39,069 bases of DNA from an uncultured Oscillospiraceae bacterium (lineage in GTDB: Bacteria > Bacillota > Clostridia > Oscillospirales > Acutalibacteraceae). Location: NCBI GenBank assembly GCA_900542375.1, contig UQNI01000011.1:1-39069 (forward strand), given 5' to 3'. The translations under genes were made by a program, and so were the position numbers. This document shows, piece by piece, positions 9,363 to 18,378 of this stretch (positions are counted from its first letter, which is position 1; every line of letters begins with the position of its first letter). Under the pieces are notes generated by a model. It saw only the letters and a list, made by a program, of their open reading frames with translations, was not told where the DNA came from and ran no database searches.

Positions 9363-9616
9363 AGTGTTGTCAATTAAGAGTTAATAATATCAGCGTCTTT
9401 AGGTGTCTAATATTCCATATTTAAAAAGGGTAACAGTGCTCATGGTAATATACAGCTCCATTATTTGGTAAAGGGGCTACTCTTACAAAAAGACCCACAA
9501 TATTCAAACACACAGACGTATCACGATTTATAACGATATACAAACTTTACTTATGTCTCACACCATATAAATTCTCTACTAGACAAGTTAAAATGTCATA
9601 CAGCTTAAAATACGAT

Positions 9617-9654
9617 AAAAAAGGGATATGCTCACACAAGCGTATCCCTTTTTT
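9617..9654 (+). terminator. Strong hairpin terminator
   Basis: 15-bp stem with one G.U pair (AAAAAAGGGATATGC with GCGTATCCCTTTTTT), 8-nt loop, T-run. It lies 255 nt after the surface-protein stop and is the first terminator-like structure there. It is A/T-flanked on both sides, so it may work in both directions. Confidence 0.7.
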
Positions 9655-10362
9655 ATTAGAAAAATTAATATGAACGATACTGAATTGATTAAAAAATATT
9701 TTTGACTCTCCATAATCAAGGTTGACGGAAAATTCCACATCAATAGATAAAATCTGAATAAATGTAAAAATAATATAGAAAATCAATAGAATAACTTTTA
9801 ATTGATGTCATACTGAAAAAGATAAAACAGATTATCACACAAAATTGGTATAGTTGTAAGGAATAAATTGAATAATAAAAAATAACCTATCTTATATAAT
9901 ACATTAACACCACTTCACTTTTCTTATGATAATGGGTTTTAGAGCAAATATTCTAGATTGCTATACAGAAGGGACATATCGTGTTTATATACAAAAAGTA
10001 TTTTGGGTGCCATTAACGAATATACTAATGACGGCTGACCGAGAATAAATTCTGAAAGATTAAATTTCAAATGAATAATTGAGATTATAGAGATAAACAA
10101 AATCTGCTATATTGTGACAAAATTCCTTTCCTATCTTGGCAGAAATCATAGTTGTAATATCCTCTACATAGTAATTAGTGACAATGCAGACAGTAAGTAA
10201 GATGGCATATTTATCCAATCCTGTTGCAATATAAATAAAAAAAGATTAAGTTTGTTGTCTGTTACAATGCTTTGAAACAATTCTAGCAAATTCTCTCTGG
10301 ATACAGGATTCAAGGGCTTGAATATTGACTTTCATTTACGGCTTATATTTTTGCATTTATAA
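9655..10362. other. Decayed AT-rich spacer, no intact gene
   Basis: No intact gene in about 700 bp. On the minus strand a frame ending at 10060 and running to about 10240 reads YIATGLDKYAILLTVC near its start. That segment resembles the first helix of CadD-type cadmium-resistance transporters, but the rest (VTNYYVEDITTMISAK) does not clearly fit, so this is a weak suggestion. On the plus strand a 40-codon frame ending near 10048 is unrecognised. Together with the ATPase stub that follows, this looks like a graveyard of accessory genes. Confidence 0.4.
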
Positions 10363-10539
10363 TGTGCTGATGATATCTGTTATATCAAAAACAGCACTGT
10401 TTTGGCCTGCGCAGACAAAGCAACATTTCTGCAATCATTTGAGCACTTAAAGAAACCCGATGAAACAGAACCGCTATCTCTGGAGCAAATTATGATACGT
10501 ACAGAAAGGCAGTCTGATTATGATACAATGTCTTTATAA
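10363..10539 (+). pseudogene. C-terminal stub of an ABC-2 transporter ATPase
   Basis: A frame opening after a stop at 10360-10362 reads CADDICYIKNSTVLACADKA then TFLQSFEHLKK and SLEQIMIRTERQ. This matches the last 50 or so residues of ABC ATPases (ADR..fi.dGk..., final SLEEIFIR). The Walker and signature motifs are absent, so the protein is 5'-truncated. Its stop overlaps the start of the permease that follows, the usual ATPase-permease arrangement. Gene decay is inferred. Confidence 0.6.
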
Positions 10540-11161
10540 AGATTTACGTCTTGCCGCACACCCAACACTTTATATATTTATATTACTGGGTGCTTTGGTA
10601 ATCGTTCCCTCTTATCCGTATAGTCTCGTATTCTTTTTTGGCTGTTTGGCTCCATTTATTACCATGATGTACGGAAGAGAAACCAATGATATTTATTACA
10701 TGGCATTGTTGCCCATAGAAAAAAGAAAAATTGTCACTTCAAAGTGCTTTTTATTTGCGGTTACACAACTTAGTCAATTGTTATTTTCGATTCCTTTTAC
10801 AATTTTACATGCTGTTTATCTCCCACAAAGCAATGTGGTAGGACTCAATCCAAACATCGCTTACTACGGATTTGGACTTATGATATATGCCATCTTTCAT
10901 TTTATATTTCTCACAGAATTTTTTAAAACTGCTTACAAAACGGGTAAAGCATTTATATTTGGAATCATACCGGCCGTTATTTGTATGATTGCTATGGAGG
11001 TGCTTCCTCATCTGCCCGGAACAGATTGGCTAAACAGTACCATTTCTTTTGATTTGCTGTTACAGCTTCCGGTTTTGGCAGGCGGCATCATATGCTATGC
11101 GATTTCTATGATTCTTACGAATATCATTGCAGCCAAACAGTTTGAAAAAGTAGACTTATAA
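10520..11161 (+). CDS. ABC-2 type permease, orphaned
   Basis: 213-residue membrane protein with about six hydrophobic helices. MIQCLYKDLRLAAHPTLYIF and the loop YYMALLPIEKRKIVTSKCFL match the ABC-2 permease family found beside GntR/ATPase genes in Firmicutes (KDl... start, LP..rk.iV.sKy). Such permeases need a partner ATPase; here only a C-terminal ATPase stub precedes it, so it may be non-functional or use an ATPase elsewhere. It ends at a bidirectional terminator shared with rnr. Confidence 0.8.
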   Translation: MIQCLYKDLRLAAHPTLYIFILLGALVIVPSYPYSLVFFFGCLAPFITMMYGRETNDIYYMALLPIEKRKIVTSKCFLFAVTQLSQLLFSIPFTILHAVYLPQSNVVGLNPNIAYYGFGLMIYAIFHFIFLTEFFKTAYKTGKAFIFGIIPAVICMIAMEVLPHLPGTDWLNSTISFDLLLQLPVLAGGIICYAISMILTNIIAAKQFEKVDL

Positions 11162-11162
11162 A

Positions 11163-11204
11163 AAAAAGAGCGCAGGCCGCATATCACGGCTTACGCTCTC
11201 TTTT
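11163..11204. terminator. Bidirectional terminator between permease and rnr
   Basis: Stem AGAGCG/CGCTCT plus inner GCCG/CGGC, with A-run on the left and T-run on the right. It lies between the convergent ABC permease and rnr stop codons and its right edge touches the rnr stop. Confidence 0.85.
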
Positions 11205-13332
11205 ATTTATTTTCTTTTATAATCTTACCGACCTCGGATGCCGGCATAAAATCGATTCTGCCTGAAGATACATCCGCTGCAACAACCTGAATGCATATTG
11301 GCATTCCTATGGTCAGTTTATCACCTGTCAAACGGTCTACCTGCGTCATCATACCGTCAAATTCAAATTCGGAATCCACAAAGGTATCTATCGGTACAAA
11401 ACCTTCTACGCTGTTGGTTAACTGTACAAATAATCCACGGTTGGTAACTCCGCTGATAATACCGTCAAATTGTTCTCCAATATGCTGTGTCATATACTCT
11501 GCCATATAGCAATCCTCCGCACTGCGCTCTGCTACCAAGGCTTTTACTTCTGCCTCAGAGGAATTGGTTGCACTGTCCTGCGCATAAGTTGCATAATGCT
11601 CATTAATATAATTTCTGCCCTTTTTATTGACAAATGCCGTTAAAATACGGTGAATTGCTGTATCGGGATAGCGTCGAATCGGAGAAGTATAATGGCAGTA
11701 ATCTGCCAAAGCCAAACCAAAATGACCAAGCGGGTCAGTGGCATATCTGGCCTTTTCCATGGTACGCAGAATTTGATAAGAAACAATTTTTTGAGCAGGC
11801 GTACCTACCGCTTGGTCTAAAATTGCCGCAAACTCCGCAGTGGATGGATTCTCCTTTTTGATACCTGAGAAATCCAGCCCCAAAGAAGAAACAAGTTCGA
11901 TTAACGTTTCAATTTTTAACGATTTTGGGTTTTCATGAACACGATATACAAACGGAAGATGCTCTTTTTCTGCCAATTTTGCTGCCGCTTGGTTTGCAGT
12001 AACCATCAACTGTTCAATCATCTGTTCCGATTCACCTGTTTGTCTAGGCTGTACATCAATACAAATACCGTCTTCATTTAAGATAAATTTCGGTTCGTTA
12101 CTTTCCAGTTCCATGGTTCCGTTTCTTCTGGAACGTTCTTTTGTGATAGACGCCATTTCCCTGGCTGTCATAAGGCCTTTCATCACAGGTTTATATTTAT
12201 CCAGCAAATCCTGTGTTGCGGTTCCTTTAAAAATTTCGTTTACTTCACTGTAAATACCGCGTACTTTGGTTCTTATCACAGTTTTTTCAAAACGATAGCC
12301 CGTAATGGCACCGTCCATATCTACTTGTATGATAGCAGAAAAAGCCAGTTTATCACTGTCCGGTGTTAAAGAGCATACCCCGTTTGATATTTCCGGTGGC
12401 AGCATTGGAATCACTCTATCTGCAAAATACACGGATGTTCCTCTTAGTTGTGCCTCTTTATCCATTGCACTACCTTCTTTGACATAATGAGAAACGTCCG
12501 CAATGTGAACGCCAAGTTCAAAGCCATGTTCCGTTTTTTTACAGGAGATGGCATCATCCAAATCTTTTGCACTGGCGCTGTCTATGGTAAAGATGGCTTC
12601 ATCACGCAAATCAATTCTGCCTTGCATGTCTTCCTGTGTCACTCCGCGGGCAGCAATTTGTCTGGCTTCCTCCAATACTTCCTCCGGAAAAGCCATACGG
12701 ATGCCATTTTGTTCTACAATGGCATCTGCGCATACTTTGGCACTGCTTGCTTTTCCGAATACTTTTACAATATTGGCAACTAATTTATTGTTTTTTGGAT
12801 TACGTGTAATGTGCACATATACTTTATCGCCAATCTGTGCGCCGTTGAGCGTATTGCGGTTGACTTGCAGATTATAGCGAATCGGAATATCTGCTGCGAA
12901 TTCCCAATAACCTTCATTATAAACCAGTGTACCTGTGGTATAGCGGCTGCCTTGCTCCACAATTTCTTTTACTTCTCCGCTGCGGCCGCGGTCAGACTCG
13001 GTAATATTGGTTAAAATAACAATATCATTAAGCATGGCATTTTTCAAATTACTGCCGTGGACAAAGATATCTCCGAATCCTTCTTCGGGTCTGACAAACG
13101 CGAACCCTTTTGATAAAGAAGATACACGCGCACGGATATCCCCAAACACAAGGGAAACCATTTGTTTGTCATCTACTGAAATTTTATCTTCATATTTCAG
13201 CTCTGCCATTGCTTTTGCAAAGTCATTTTCCTGCTGTAAACGCGCTTTTTCCTGTAGCTGCACATATGGCAGCGGACCGCGTTCTTTTTGCAACGTAGTT
13301 AAAATTCTGGTCTTCATATCGTCTATCGTCAT
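11203..13332 (-). CDS. rnr: Ribonuclease R
   Basis: 3'-5' exoribonuclease of the RNase II/R family that degrades structured RNA. Order: N-terminal winged-helix-like part; cold-shock/OB fold (VFGDIRARVSSLSKGFAFVR, GDIFVHGSNL); catalytic RNB domain with the acidic site DSASAKDLDDAISC and HIADVSHYV; C-terminal S1 domain (FDGIISGVTNRGLFVQL). Start chosen at MTIDDMKTRIL (13332), preceded by GCAGGG at 6 nt; an ATG at 13353 adds seven residues but has poorer spacing. About 709 aa, normal for the family. It follows secG, the common Firmicute order, but a terminator lies between them and smpB is not downstream. Confidence 0.95.
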   Translation of the reverse strand: MTIDDMKTRILTTLQKERGPLPYVQLQEKARLQQENDFAKAMAELKYEDKISVDDKQMVSLVFGDIRARVSSLSKGFAFVRPEEGFGDIFVHGSNLKNAMLNDIVILTNITESDRGRSGEVKEIVEQGSRYTTGTLVYNEGYWEFAADIPIRYNLQVNRNTLNGAQIGDKVYVHITRNPKNNKLVANIVKVFGKASSAKVCADAIVEQNGIRMAFPEEVLEEARQIAARGVTQEDMQGRIDLRDEAIFTIDSASAKDLDDAISCKKTEHGFELGVHIADVSHYVKEGSAMDKEAQLRGTSVYFADRVIPMLPPEISNGVCSLTPDSDKLAFSAIIQVDMDGAITGYRFEKTVIRTKVRGIYSEVNEIFKGTATQDLLDKYKPVMKGLMTAREMASITKERSRRNGTMELESNEPKFILNEDGICIDVQPRQTGESEQMIEQLMVTANQAAAKLAEKEHLPFVYRVHENPKSLKIETLIELVSSLGLDFSGIKKENPSTAEFAAILDQAVGTPAQKIVSYQILRTMEKARYATDPLGHFGLALADYCHYTSPIRRYPDTAIHRILTAFVNKKGRNYINEHYATYAQDSATNSSEAEVKALVAERSAEDCYMAEYMTQHIGEQFDGIISGVTNRGLFVQLTNSVEGFVPIDTFVDSEFEFDGMMTQVDRLTGDKLTIGMPICIQVVAADVSSGRIDFMPASEVGKIIKENK

Positions 13333-13414
13333 ATTTTTCCCTGCCTTTATCATTTAACGTTAACCTATTTTTACTCATTTATACAATAGAATATGGATTT
13401 AAAAATTTAACAAT

Positions 13415-13450
13415 AAAAAACCTCGCTTAGCACGATGCCAAACGAGGGTT
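13415..13450 (-). terminator. Terminator after secG
   Basis: On the minus strand CCTCG pairs with CGAGG and is followed by TTTTTT; one bulged base in the flanking A/T part. It lies 11 nt after the secG stop and before rnr, so rnr needs read-through or its own promoter. Confidence 0.7.
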
Positions 13451-13460
13451 TTCACATGCA

Positions 13461-13730
13461 TTATTGGCCGGAACTTCCTGTAGTAAAGAAAATAATTGCA
13501 TTAATTACAATTACAAATGCAAAAAAGCCAAGTGCAATTATTGTTGTCCATCTAGATAAAAATGCATCAATGGTACGGCCTTTATTTTTAGATAAAAATG
13601 TGTCGGAAGAAGAACCTCCGCCAACTCTATTTTCATTCTGCTGCTGACCTTCCTGAAGAAGAACCAAGGCGATAATACCAACGGCAAAAACTAGAAGGAC
13701 TATGCCAAAGCCTAGTTCTAAAGCTCCCAT
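13461..13730 (-). CDS. secG: Preprotein translocase subunit SecG
   Basis: 89 residues with two membrane helices (FGIVLLVFAVGIIALVLLQ and IIALGFFAFVIVINAIIFF) and the SecG linker, VGGGSSSDTFLSKNKGRTID with nearby FLSRWT. It is the accessory membrane subunit of SecYEG. GGAGG precedes the ATG by 6 nt. Its own strong promoter lies upstream and a terminator downstream. Confidence 0.95.
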   Translation of the reverse strand: MGALELGFGIVLLVFAVGIIALVLLQEGQQQNENRVGGGSSSDTFLSKNKGRTIDAFLSRWTTIIALGFFAFVIVINAIIFFTTGSSGQ

Positions 13731-13771
13731 TTTGTACCTCCGAGTATCTGTTCGATCAAATAACTTAAATT

Positions 13772-13800
13772 ATCATACCACATGTGAAACATTTTTTCAA
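13772..13800 (-). promoter_or_regulatory. Sigma-A promoter of secG
   Basis: Minus strand: TTGAAA (13800-13795), 17-nt spacer, TATGAT (13777-13772), with TGG before the -10 (extended). About 40 nt upstream of the secG start. Confidence 0.75.
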
Positions 13801-13906
13801 CATACTTTCCACATATTATAAAATATTTTTTGCATAAAGTTTCTTATCTTGGAAAAGCTACATCTAGGCAGAAAAACGAAGAAACGCGTTTGCCGTTTTT
13901 TGCCCG

Positions 13907-13947
13907 CCGTTTTTGCTTTGCTATTGGCACTGCAAAAACGGTTTTTT
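13907..13947 (+). terminator. Plus-strand hairpin with T-run between secG and topoisomerase genes
   Basis: 10-bp perfect stem CCGTTTTTGC/GCAAAAACGG, followed on the plus strand by TTTTTTATTT. On the minus strand, the direction of the topoisomerase gene that ends here, no T-run follows the stem directly. A second copy of GCCGTTTTTTGC lies just left (13892-13903). It may still act as the topoisomerase 3' end, or it could end an unrecognised plus-strand transcript. Confidence 0.5.
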
Positions 13948-16186
13948 ATTTCAAAGTCAGCTGTTCTCCTTCATATTCCTGTGCAGTAGGCAGTGCACCG
14001 ATTGCAGGAATATTTTTTCTGTAACGTGCAGGGTTGGAAAGCATTCCATCTTCATACACCACTGCTTTTGCAAGTATCTTTCCGCGTTTTAATGTAATGC
14101 CTGCCACACCTTGTGTGGAACGTGTTGTTTTAGACTGAATGGCCGCAGTGTTTACCAACAGCATTCTGCCTTCTGTGGTAGTAAGCAAAATTTCACATTC
14201 CTGTTTACAATAAAACATAGCAAACAATGGGGACTTATCACTGTAAGCGCCTACAAGCTTTTTACGATTGGTTTTGGTTGTATACGTATTCATTTCTACT
14301 TTTGCAATTTTACCGTTCTCAAAAATGAATATCATGAAACCTTCGTACGCTTTGGTAGCAGCCATATAAATTGCCGCTTCGTCCTCTTCCATTCCCAGTT
14401 TTGCAGCTACATAATCTCCCAGAACACTGGCTTTTGTATCTGAAAACTCATTGGCTCTTGTCTTATAAACAGTAGCTTGATTGGTAAAGAATAATAATTC
14501 TGTATTATTGGTTGCTTCAATCTGCTCTGTGATTTTATCGCCTTCTTTTAACTTTTGCTCTCCGCTCATACGCAGAGACTGAGGCGTAATCTTCTTGAAA
14601 TAACCTTCTTGTGTAAAGAATAAATGTACAGGATAATCCGGTACCGCTTCTTCTACATCCGATTCTTCTATTTCATCGGCGTAAAGCAGCATGCTGCGGC
14701 GCGGCTGTGCATATTTCTTTGCTACATCCTTTAATTCGGCCACGATAATTTGTTTTATCTTTGCTTTGCTTGCCAAAATATCCTGAAGTGCAGCAATATC
14801 TTTTTCCAACTGTGCAATTTCTTCCGTGCGTTTTAAAATATATTCGCGGTTTAAATGGCGCAGTTTGATTTCGGCAACATATTCTGCCTGAATTTCATCA
14901 ATGCCAAAGCCTGACATCAGATTCGGAACAACATTTGCCTCTTCCGCTGTTTCACGCACAATTTTCACAGCTTTATCAATATCAAGCAAAATTGCCTGCA
15001 AACCTTTGAGCAAGTGCAATTTGTCCTGTTTTTTCTTCAAGTCAAAGTGTGTTCTGCGGCGTACACATTCAACACGGAAAGCCACCCATTCTTCCAGAAG
15101 CTCTCTGATACCCATTACCTTTGGCATTCCTGCTACCAAGACGTTAAAGTTACAGGAAAAGGTATCTTCCAGCGTTGTCATTTTAAACAGACGCTGCATC
15201 AATTTATCCGGGTCTACACCACGTTTTAAATCAATAGTAATTTTCAAGCCATCCAAACCTGTTTCGTCCCTGATGTCTGAAATTTCCTTTAATTTCCCTT
15301 GTTTTACCAAATCGACTACTTTTTCTACAATGACTTCAATGGTCGTGGTAGGCGGAATTTGTGTAATATCAATACAGTTTGCAGACTTATCGTAGGAATA
15401 GCGGGAACGAACACGGATACCGCCGCGTCCCGTTTGATAAATGGTATCAATGGCTTGTTTATCATATATAATTTGTCCGCCGCCCGGAAAATCCGGCGCT
15501 AACAATGTAGAAGCAATATCATGATTTTCATCTTTCATGAACGCAATGGTAGTTTGACAAACTTCCTCTAAATTAAACGGACAAATAGAGCTGGCCATAC
15601 CAACGGCAATACCCGTATTTGCATTGACCAATACGGAAGGATAACTGGCCGGAAGTAAAGTTGGCTCTTTCATCGTATTATCATAGTTATCTACAAAATC
15701 AACGGTATCTTTATCTATGTCACGGAACAACTCTTGACAAATATCATCCAATCTGGCTTCTGTATAACGGGAAGCTGCCCAAGCCATGTCGCGGGAATAA
15801 TATTTACCAAAGTTACCCTTTGAGTCAATATAGGGGTGCAATAACGCTTCATATCCGCGGCTTAAGCGCACCATAGTGTCGTAACTTGCAGAATCGCCAT
15901 GAGGATTTAACTTCATGGTTTGTCCCACAATATTGGCTGATTTTGTTCTTGCAGAACCAAGCAGCCCCATTTTGTACATGGTGTACAGCAATTTACGGTG
16001 AGACGGTTTAAAGCCATCGATTTCCGGAATGGCACGGGACATAATGACACTCATGGCATACGGCATATAGTTTTTTTCCAGAGTATCGGTAATGGGTTGT
16101 TCCACTACCTCGCCTGCACCTTCAATGACACCTTTTACGCTTGTAGTTTTCTTTTTAGATTCTGTGTTTCTCCTTCTTGGAGGCAT
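13946..16186 (-). CDS. Type IIA topoisomerase subunit A (GyrA/ParC-like, diverged)
   Basis: 746-residue breakage-reunion subunit. The N-terminal region has MPYAMSVIMSRAIPEIDGFK and the catalytic tyrosine Tyr141 in AASRYTEARLDD. The quinolone-pocket region reads NPHGDSASYD, keeping Ser99 and Asp103 (GyrA Ser83/Asp87 equivalents) but with Asn where GyrA/ParC have His. No GyrA box is seen in the C-terminal domain, so decatenase (topo IV-like) activity is more likely than supercoiling; this is inference. It follows the B subunit by 30 nt in one operon. A conventional gyrAB is expected elsewhere in the genome. Confidence 0.88.
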   Translation of the reverse strand: MPPRRRNTESKKKTTSVKGVIEGAGEVVEQPITDTLEKNYMPYAMSVIMSRAIPEIDGFKPSHRKLLYTMYKMGLLGSARTKSANIVGQTMKLNPHGDSASYDTMVRLSRGYEALLHPYIDSKGNFGKYYSRDMAWAASRYTEARLDDICQELFRDIDKDTVDFVDNYDNTMKEPTLLPASYPSVLVNANTGIAVGMASSICPFNLEEVCQTTIAFMKDENHDIASTLLAPDFPGGGQIIYDKQAIDTIYQTGRGGIRVRSRYSYDKSANCIDITQIPPTTTIEVIVEKVVDLVKQGKLKEISDIRDETGLDGLKITIDLKRGVDPDKLMQRLFKMTTLEDTFSCNFNVLVAGMPKVMGIRELLEEWVAFRVECVRRRTHFDLKKKQDKLHLLKGLQAILLDIDKAVKIVRETAEEANVVPNLMSGFGIDEIQAEYVAEIKLRHLNREYILKRTEEIAQLEKDIAALQDILASKAKIKQIIVAELKDVAKKYAQPRRSMLLYADEIEESDVEEAVPDYPVHLFFTQEGYFKKITPQSLRMSGEQKLKEGDKITEQIEATNNTELLFFTNQATVYKTRANEFSDTKASVLGDYVAAKLGMEEDEAAIYMAATKAYEGFMIFIFENGKIAKVEMNTYTTKTNRKKLVGAYSDKSPLFAMFYCKQECEILLTTTEGRMLLVNTAAIQSKTTRSTQGVAGITLKRGKILAKAVVYEDGMLSNPARYRKNIPAIGALPTAQEYEGEQLTLK

Positions 16187-16216
16187 TGTGTATTCACTCC
16201 AATCCTATCATCTGCA

Positions 16217-18196
16217 TCAGCTTACGTCTGCAGAATCAATATACAAATATCCGTTTTCGGCAATGTACGTTTTTCTTCCTGATAAATTATCTCCCAACAG
16301 CAGGTCAAACATTTCGGAAGTTCTTGCAGCATCTTCCGGCATGACCTGAATTAAACGACGGGTTTCAGGATTCATGGTAGTAAAGCTCATCATATCCGGC
16401 TCATTTTCACCAAGGCCTTTGGAGCGCTGTATGGTACATTTTTGACCCTCTATCTGTTTTAAAAAAGTCTCTTTTTCCGCTTCCGTATAAGCAAAATATG
16501 TCTGGTCTTTTGTTGTTATTTCAAATAACGGTGATTCTGCGATAAATACTTTACCTTCCTCAATCAAAGTAGGCGTTAGACGATACAGCATAGTAAGCAA
16601 CAAGGTCCGAATTTGGAATCCGTCCACATCGGCATCGGTGCATAAGATGACTTTGTTCCAACGCAGTGCAGATAAATCAAATGTGGATAAGTTCTTATTT
16701 GCTTTGCTTTTGACCTCCACGCCGCATCCCAAAACTTTCATCAAATCTGTAATAATATCGCTTTTGAATATTTTATCGTAATCTGCTTTCAAACAGTTTA
16801 AAATCTTTCCCCTAATAGGCATAATAGCCTGAAAATCAGGATTTCTGGCCTGTTTACATGCGCCGAGAGCAGAGTCTCCCTCTACGATAAAAATTTCACG
16901 TTCGTTGATATCTTTGCTTCGGCAGTCTACAAATTTTGCTACACGATTTGTAATATCCAAATTGCTGGTCAATTTTTTCTTTAGATTCAAACGTGTCTTT
17001 TCCGCATCTTCACGACTGCGTTTATTGATTAATACCTGTGCCGCAATTTTGTCCGCTTCCAAAGGATTTTCCAAAAAGTATATTTCAAGATTATGACGCA
17101 GCATCTCTGTCATAGCCTCTTGGATTCCTTTATTGGTAATTGCTTTTTTCGTTTGGTTTTCATAACTGGTACGATTGGAAAAAGAAGAAATCACCAAAAT
17201 CAAGCAATCTTCCACATCGGCAAAGGTAATCTTGCTTTCATTTTTATTATATTTGGAGGTTTGTTTGAGATATGCATCAATTTGATATACAAATGCGTTT
17301 CTAACCGCTTTATCGGGTGCACCGCCATATTCCAGCCAGCTGGAATTATGGTAATATTCAATCGCTTTTGTTCTGTTGGAAAACGCACAAGCTACATTGA
17401 TTTTGGTACGGTATTCATCTTTGTCATCCCTATCTCGTACTTTGCGTTCCGTTTGCCAAAACTGTACGGAGGTAAGCGCATCTTCCCCTGCAATTTCTTT
17501 TACATGGTCTACAATACCGTTTTGATAACAAAATTCTGTCGTTTCAAACTGATTGCCTACTTGATTGCGAAATACAAAAGTAACGCCGTCATTGACAATC
17601 GCCTGGCGTTTGATGATATCCAAGAAATATTCTACCGGTACATGAATGTCTGTAAAGACTTCCAAGTCGGGTTTCCAGCGAATACGGGTTCCTGTATCCT
17701 TTTTTGTGTAAGATTCTTTTTTTAATCCTCCTACATTTTCACCTTTTTCAAAGTGAAGCAGGTATTGAACACCGTCCCTGCGGATATCTACATCCATATA
17801 TTCCGACGCATATTGTGTAGAACAAAGTCCCAAACCATTTAAACCAAGCGAATACTCGTAACTTTCGTCCGCATCATTGTTATATTTTCCGCCTGCATAT
17901 AGTTCACAAAACAAAAGCTCCCAGTTAAAACGCTGTTCTTTTGTATTGTAATCCACAGGAATGCCACGTCCAAAGTCCTCCACCTCTACAGACTGGTCTT
18001 CATAACGTGTTACAATAATACGGCTGCCGTATCCCTCTCTTGCCTCGTCAATGGAGTTGGACAGAATCTCAAATATAGAATGCTCACAGCCTTCTATACC
18101 ATCGGAACCAAATATAACAGCAGGACGTTTACGAACACGGTCTGCGCCTTTTAAGGAGGAAATACTTTCATTTCCATATGCGGCTTGCTTTTTCAT
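16217..18196 (-). CDS. Type IIA topoisomerase subunit B (GyrB/ParE-like, diverged)
   Basis: 659-residue ATPase subunit. GHKL ATPase motifs are shifted from the usual ones: VRKRPAVIFGSDG (normally RPGMYIG), LSNSIDE with Asn47 (normally VDNSVDE), VEDFGRGIPVD (normally DNGRGIPV) and LGLNGLGL (normally GLHGVGA). The QTK loop is ENQTKKAI. TOPRIM reads VEGDSALGACKQA (normally EGDSAGGSAK), with Glu439, then CTDADVDGFQIR (Asp521/523/525) and QRSKGLGE (normally QRYKGLGE). All catalytic residues remain, so it should be active. It forms an operon with subunit A. ATG start with AAGGGG 11 nt upstream and its own promoter. Confidence 0.88.
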   Translation of the reverse strand: MKKQAAYGNESISSLKGADRVRKRPAVIFGSDGIEGCEHSIFEILSNSIDEAREGYGSRIIVTRYEDQSVEVEDFGRGIPVDYNTKEQRFNWELLFCELYAGGKYNNDADESYEYSLGLNGLGLCSTQYASEYMDVDIRRDGVQYLLHFEKGENVGGLKKESYTKKDTGTRIRWKPDLEVFTDIHVPVEYFLDIIKRQAIVNDGVTFVFRNQVGNQFETTEFCYQNGIVDHVKEIAGEDALTSVQFWQTERKVRDRDDKDEYRTKINVACAFSNRTKAIEYYHNSSWLEYGGAPDKAVRNAFVYQIDAYLKQTSKYNKNESKITFADVEDCLILVISSFSNRTSYENQTKKAITNKGIQEAMTEMLRHNLEIYFLENPLEADKIAAQVLINKRSREDAEKTRLNLKKKLTSNLDITNRVAKFVDCRSKDINEREIFIVEGDSALGACKQARNPDFQAIMPIRGKILNCLKADYDKIFKSDIITDLMKVLGCGVEVKSKANKNLSTFDLSALRWNKVILCTDADVDGFQIRTLLLTMLYRLTPTLIEEGKVFIAESPLFEITTKDQTYFAYTEAEKETFLKQIEGQKCTIQRSKGLGENEPDMMSFTTMNPETRRLIQVMPEDAARTSEMFDLLLGDNLSGRKTYIAENGYLYIDSADVS

Positions 18197-18260
18197 TCAA
18201 ACATAATCCCCTTAAATTTATAATCTCTATTTCATTGGTATTACGATATACATATAAAAA

Positions 18261-18289
18261 TATGTATCACATGTACCACATATTGTCAA
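18261..18289 (-). promoter_or_regulatory. Sigma-A promoter of the topoisomerase operon, with overlapping inverted repeat
   Basis: Minus strand: perfect TTGACA (18289-18284), 17-nt spacer, TACATA (18266-18261), TGA before the -10. A perfect inverted repeat ATACATAT-AAAA-ATATGTAT (18249-18268) covers the -10, which could be an operator or simply AT-rich melting DNA. Confidence 0.65.
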
Positions 18290-18343
18290 GCGTATCTAGA
18301 ATACCACAAAGAATAGTTGAAAGCAAATTTCAATTAAAATTTC

Positions 18344-18375
18344 AAAAAAAGAAGAGATGCAAATGCATCTCTCTT
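18344..18375 (-). terminator. Terminator of the rnj-ftsH operon
   Basis: Stem AGAGATG/CATCTCT followed on the minus strand by CTTCTTTTTTTG. It begins 4 nt after the ftsH stop. Confidence 0.8.
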
Positions 18376-18378
18376 ATA

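Noticed and set aside
9547..9786. 79-codon minus-strand frame
   Set aside because: It runs through a strong terminator hairpin, has no ribosome-binding site and no recognisable motif; likely chance in AT-rich DNA.
13772..18289. ACATGTG sequence shared by the secG and topoisomerase promoters as a common operator
   Set aside because: Both copies lie directly before the -10 and are largely explained by the Gram-positive TRTGn extended -10 preference.
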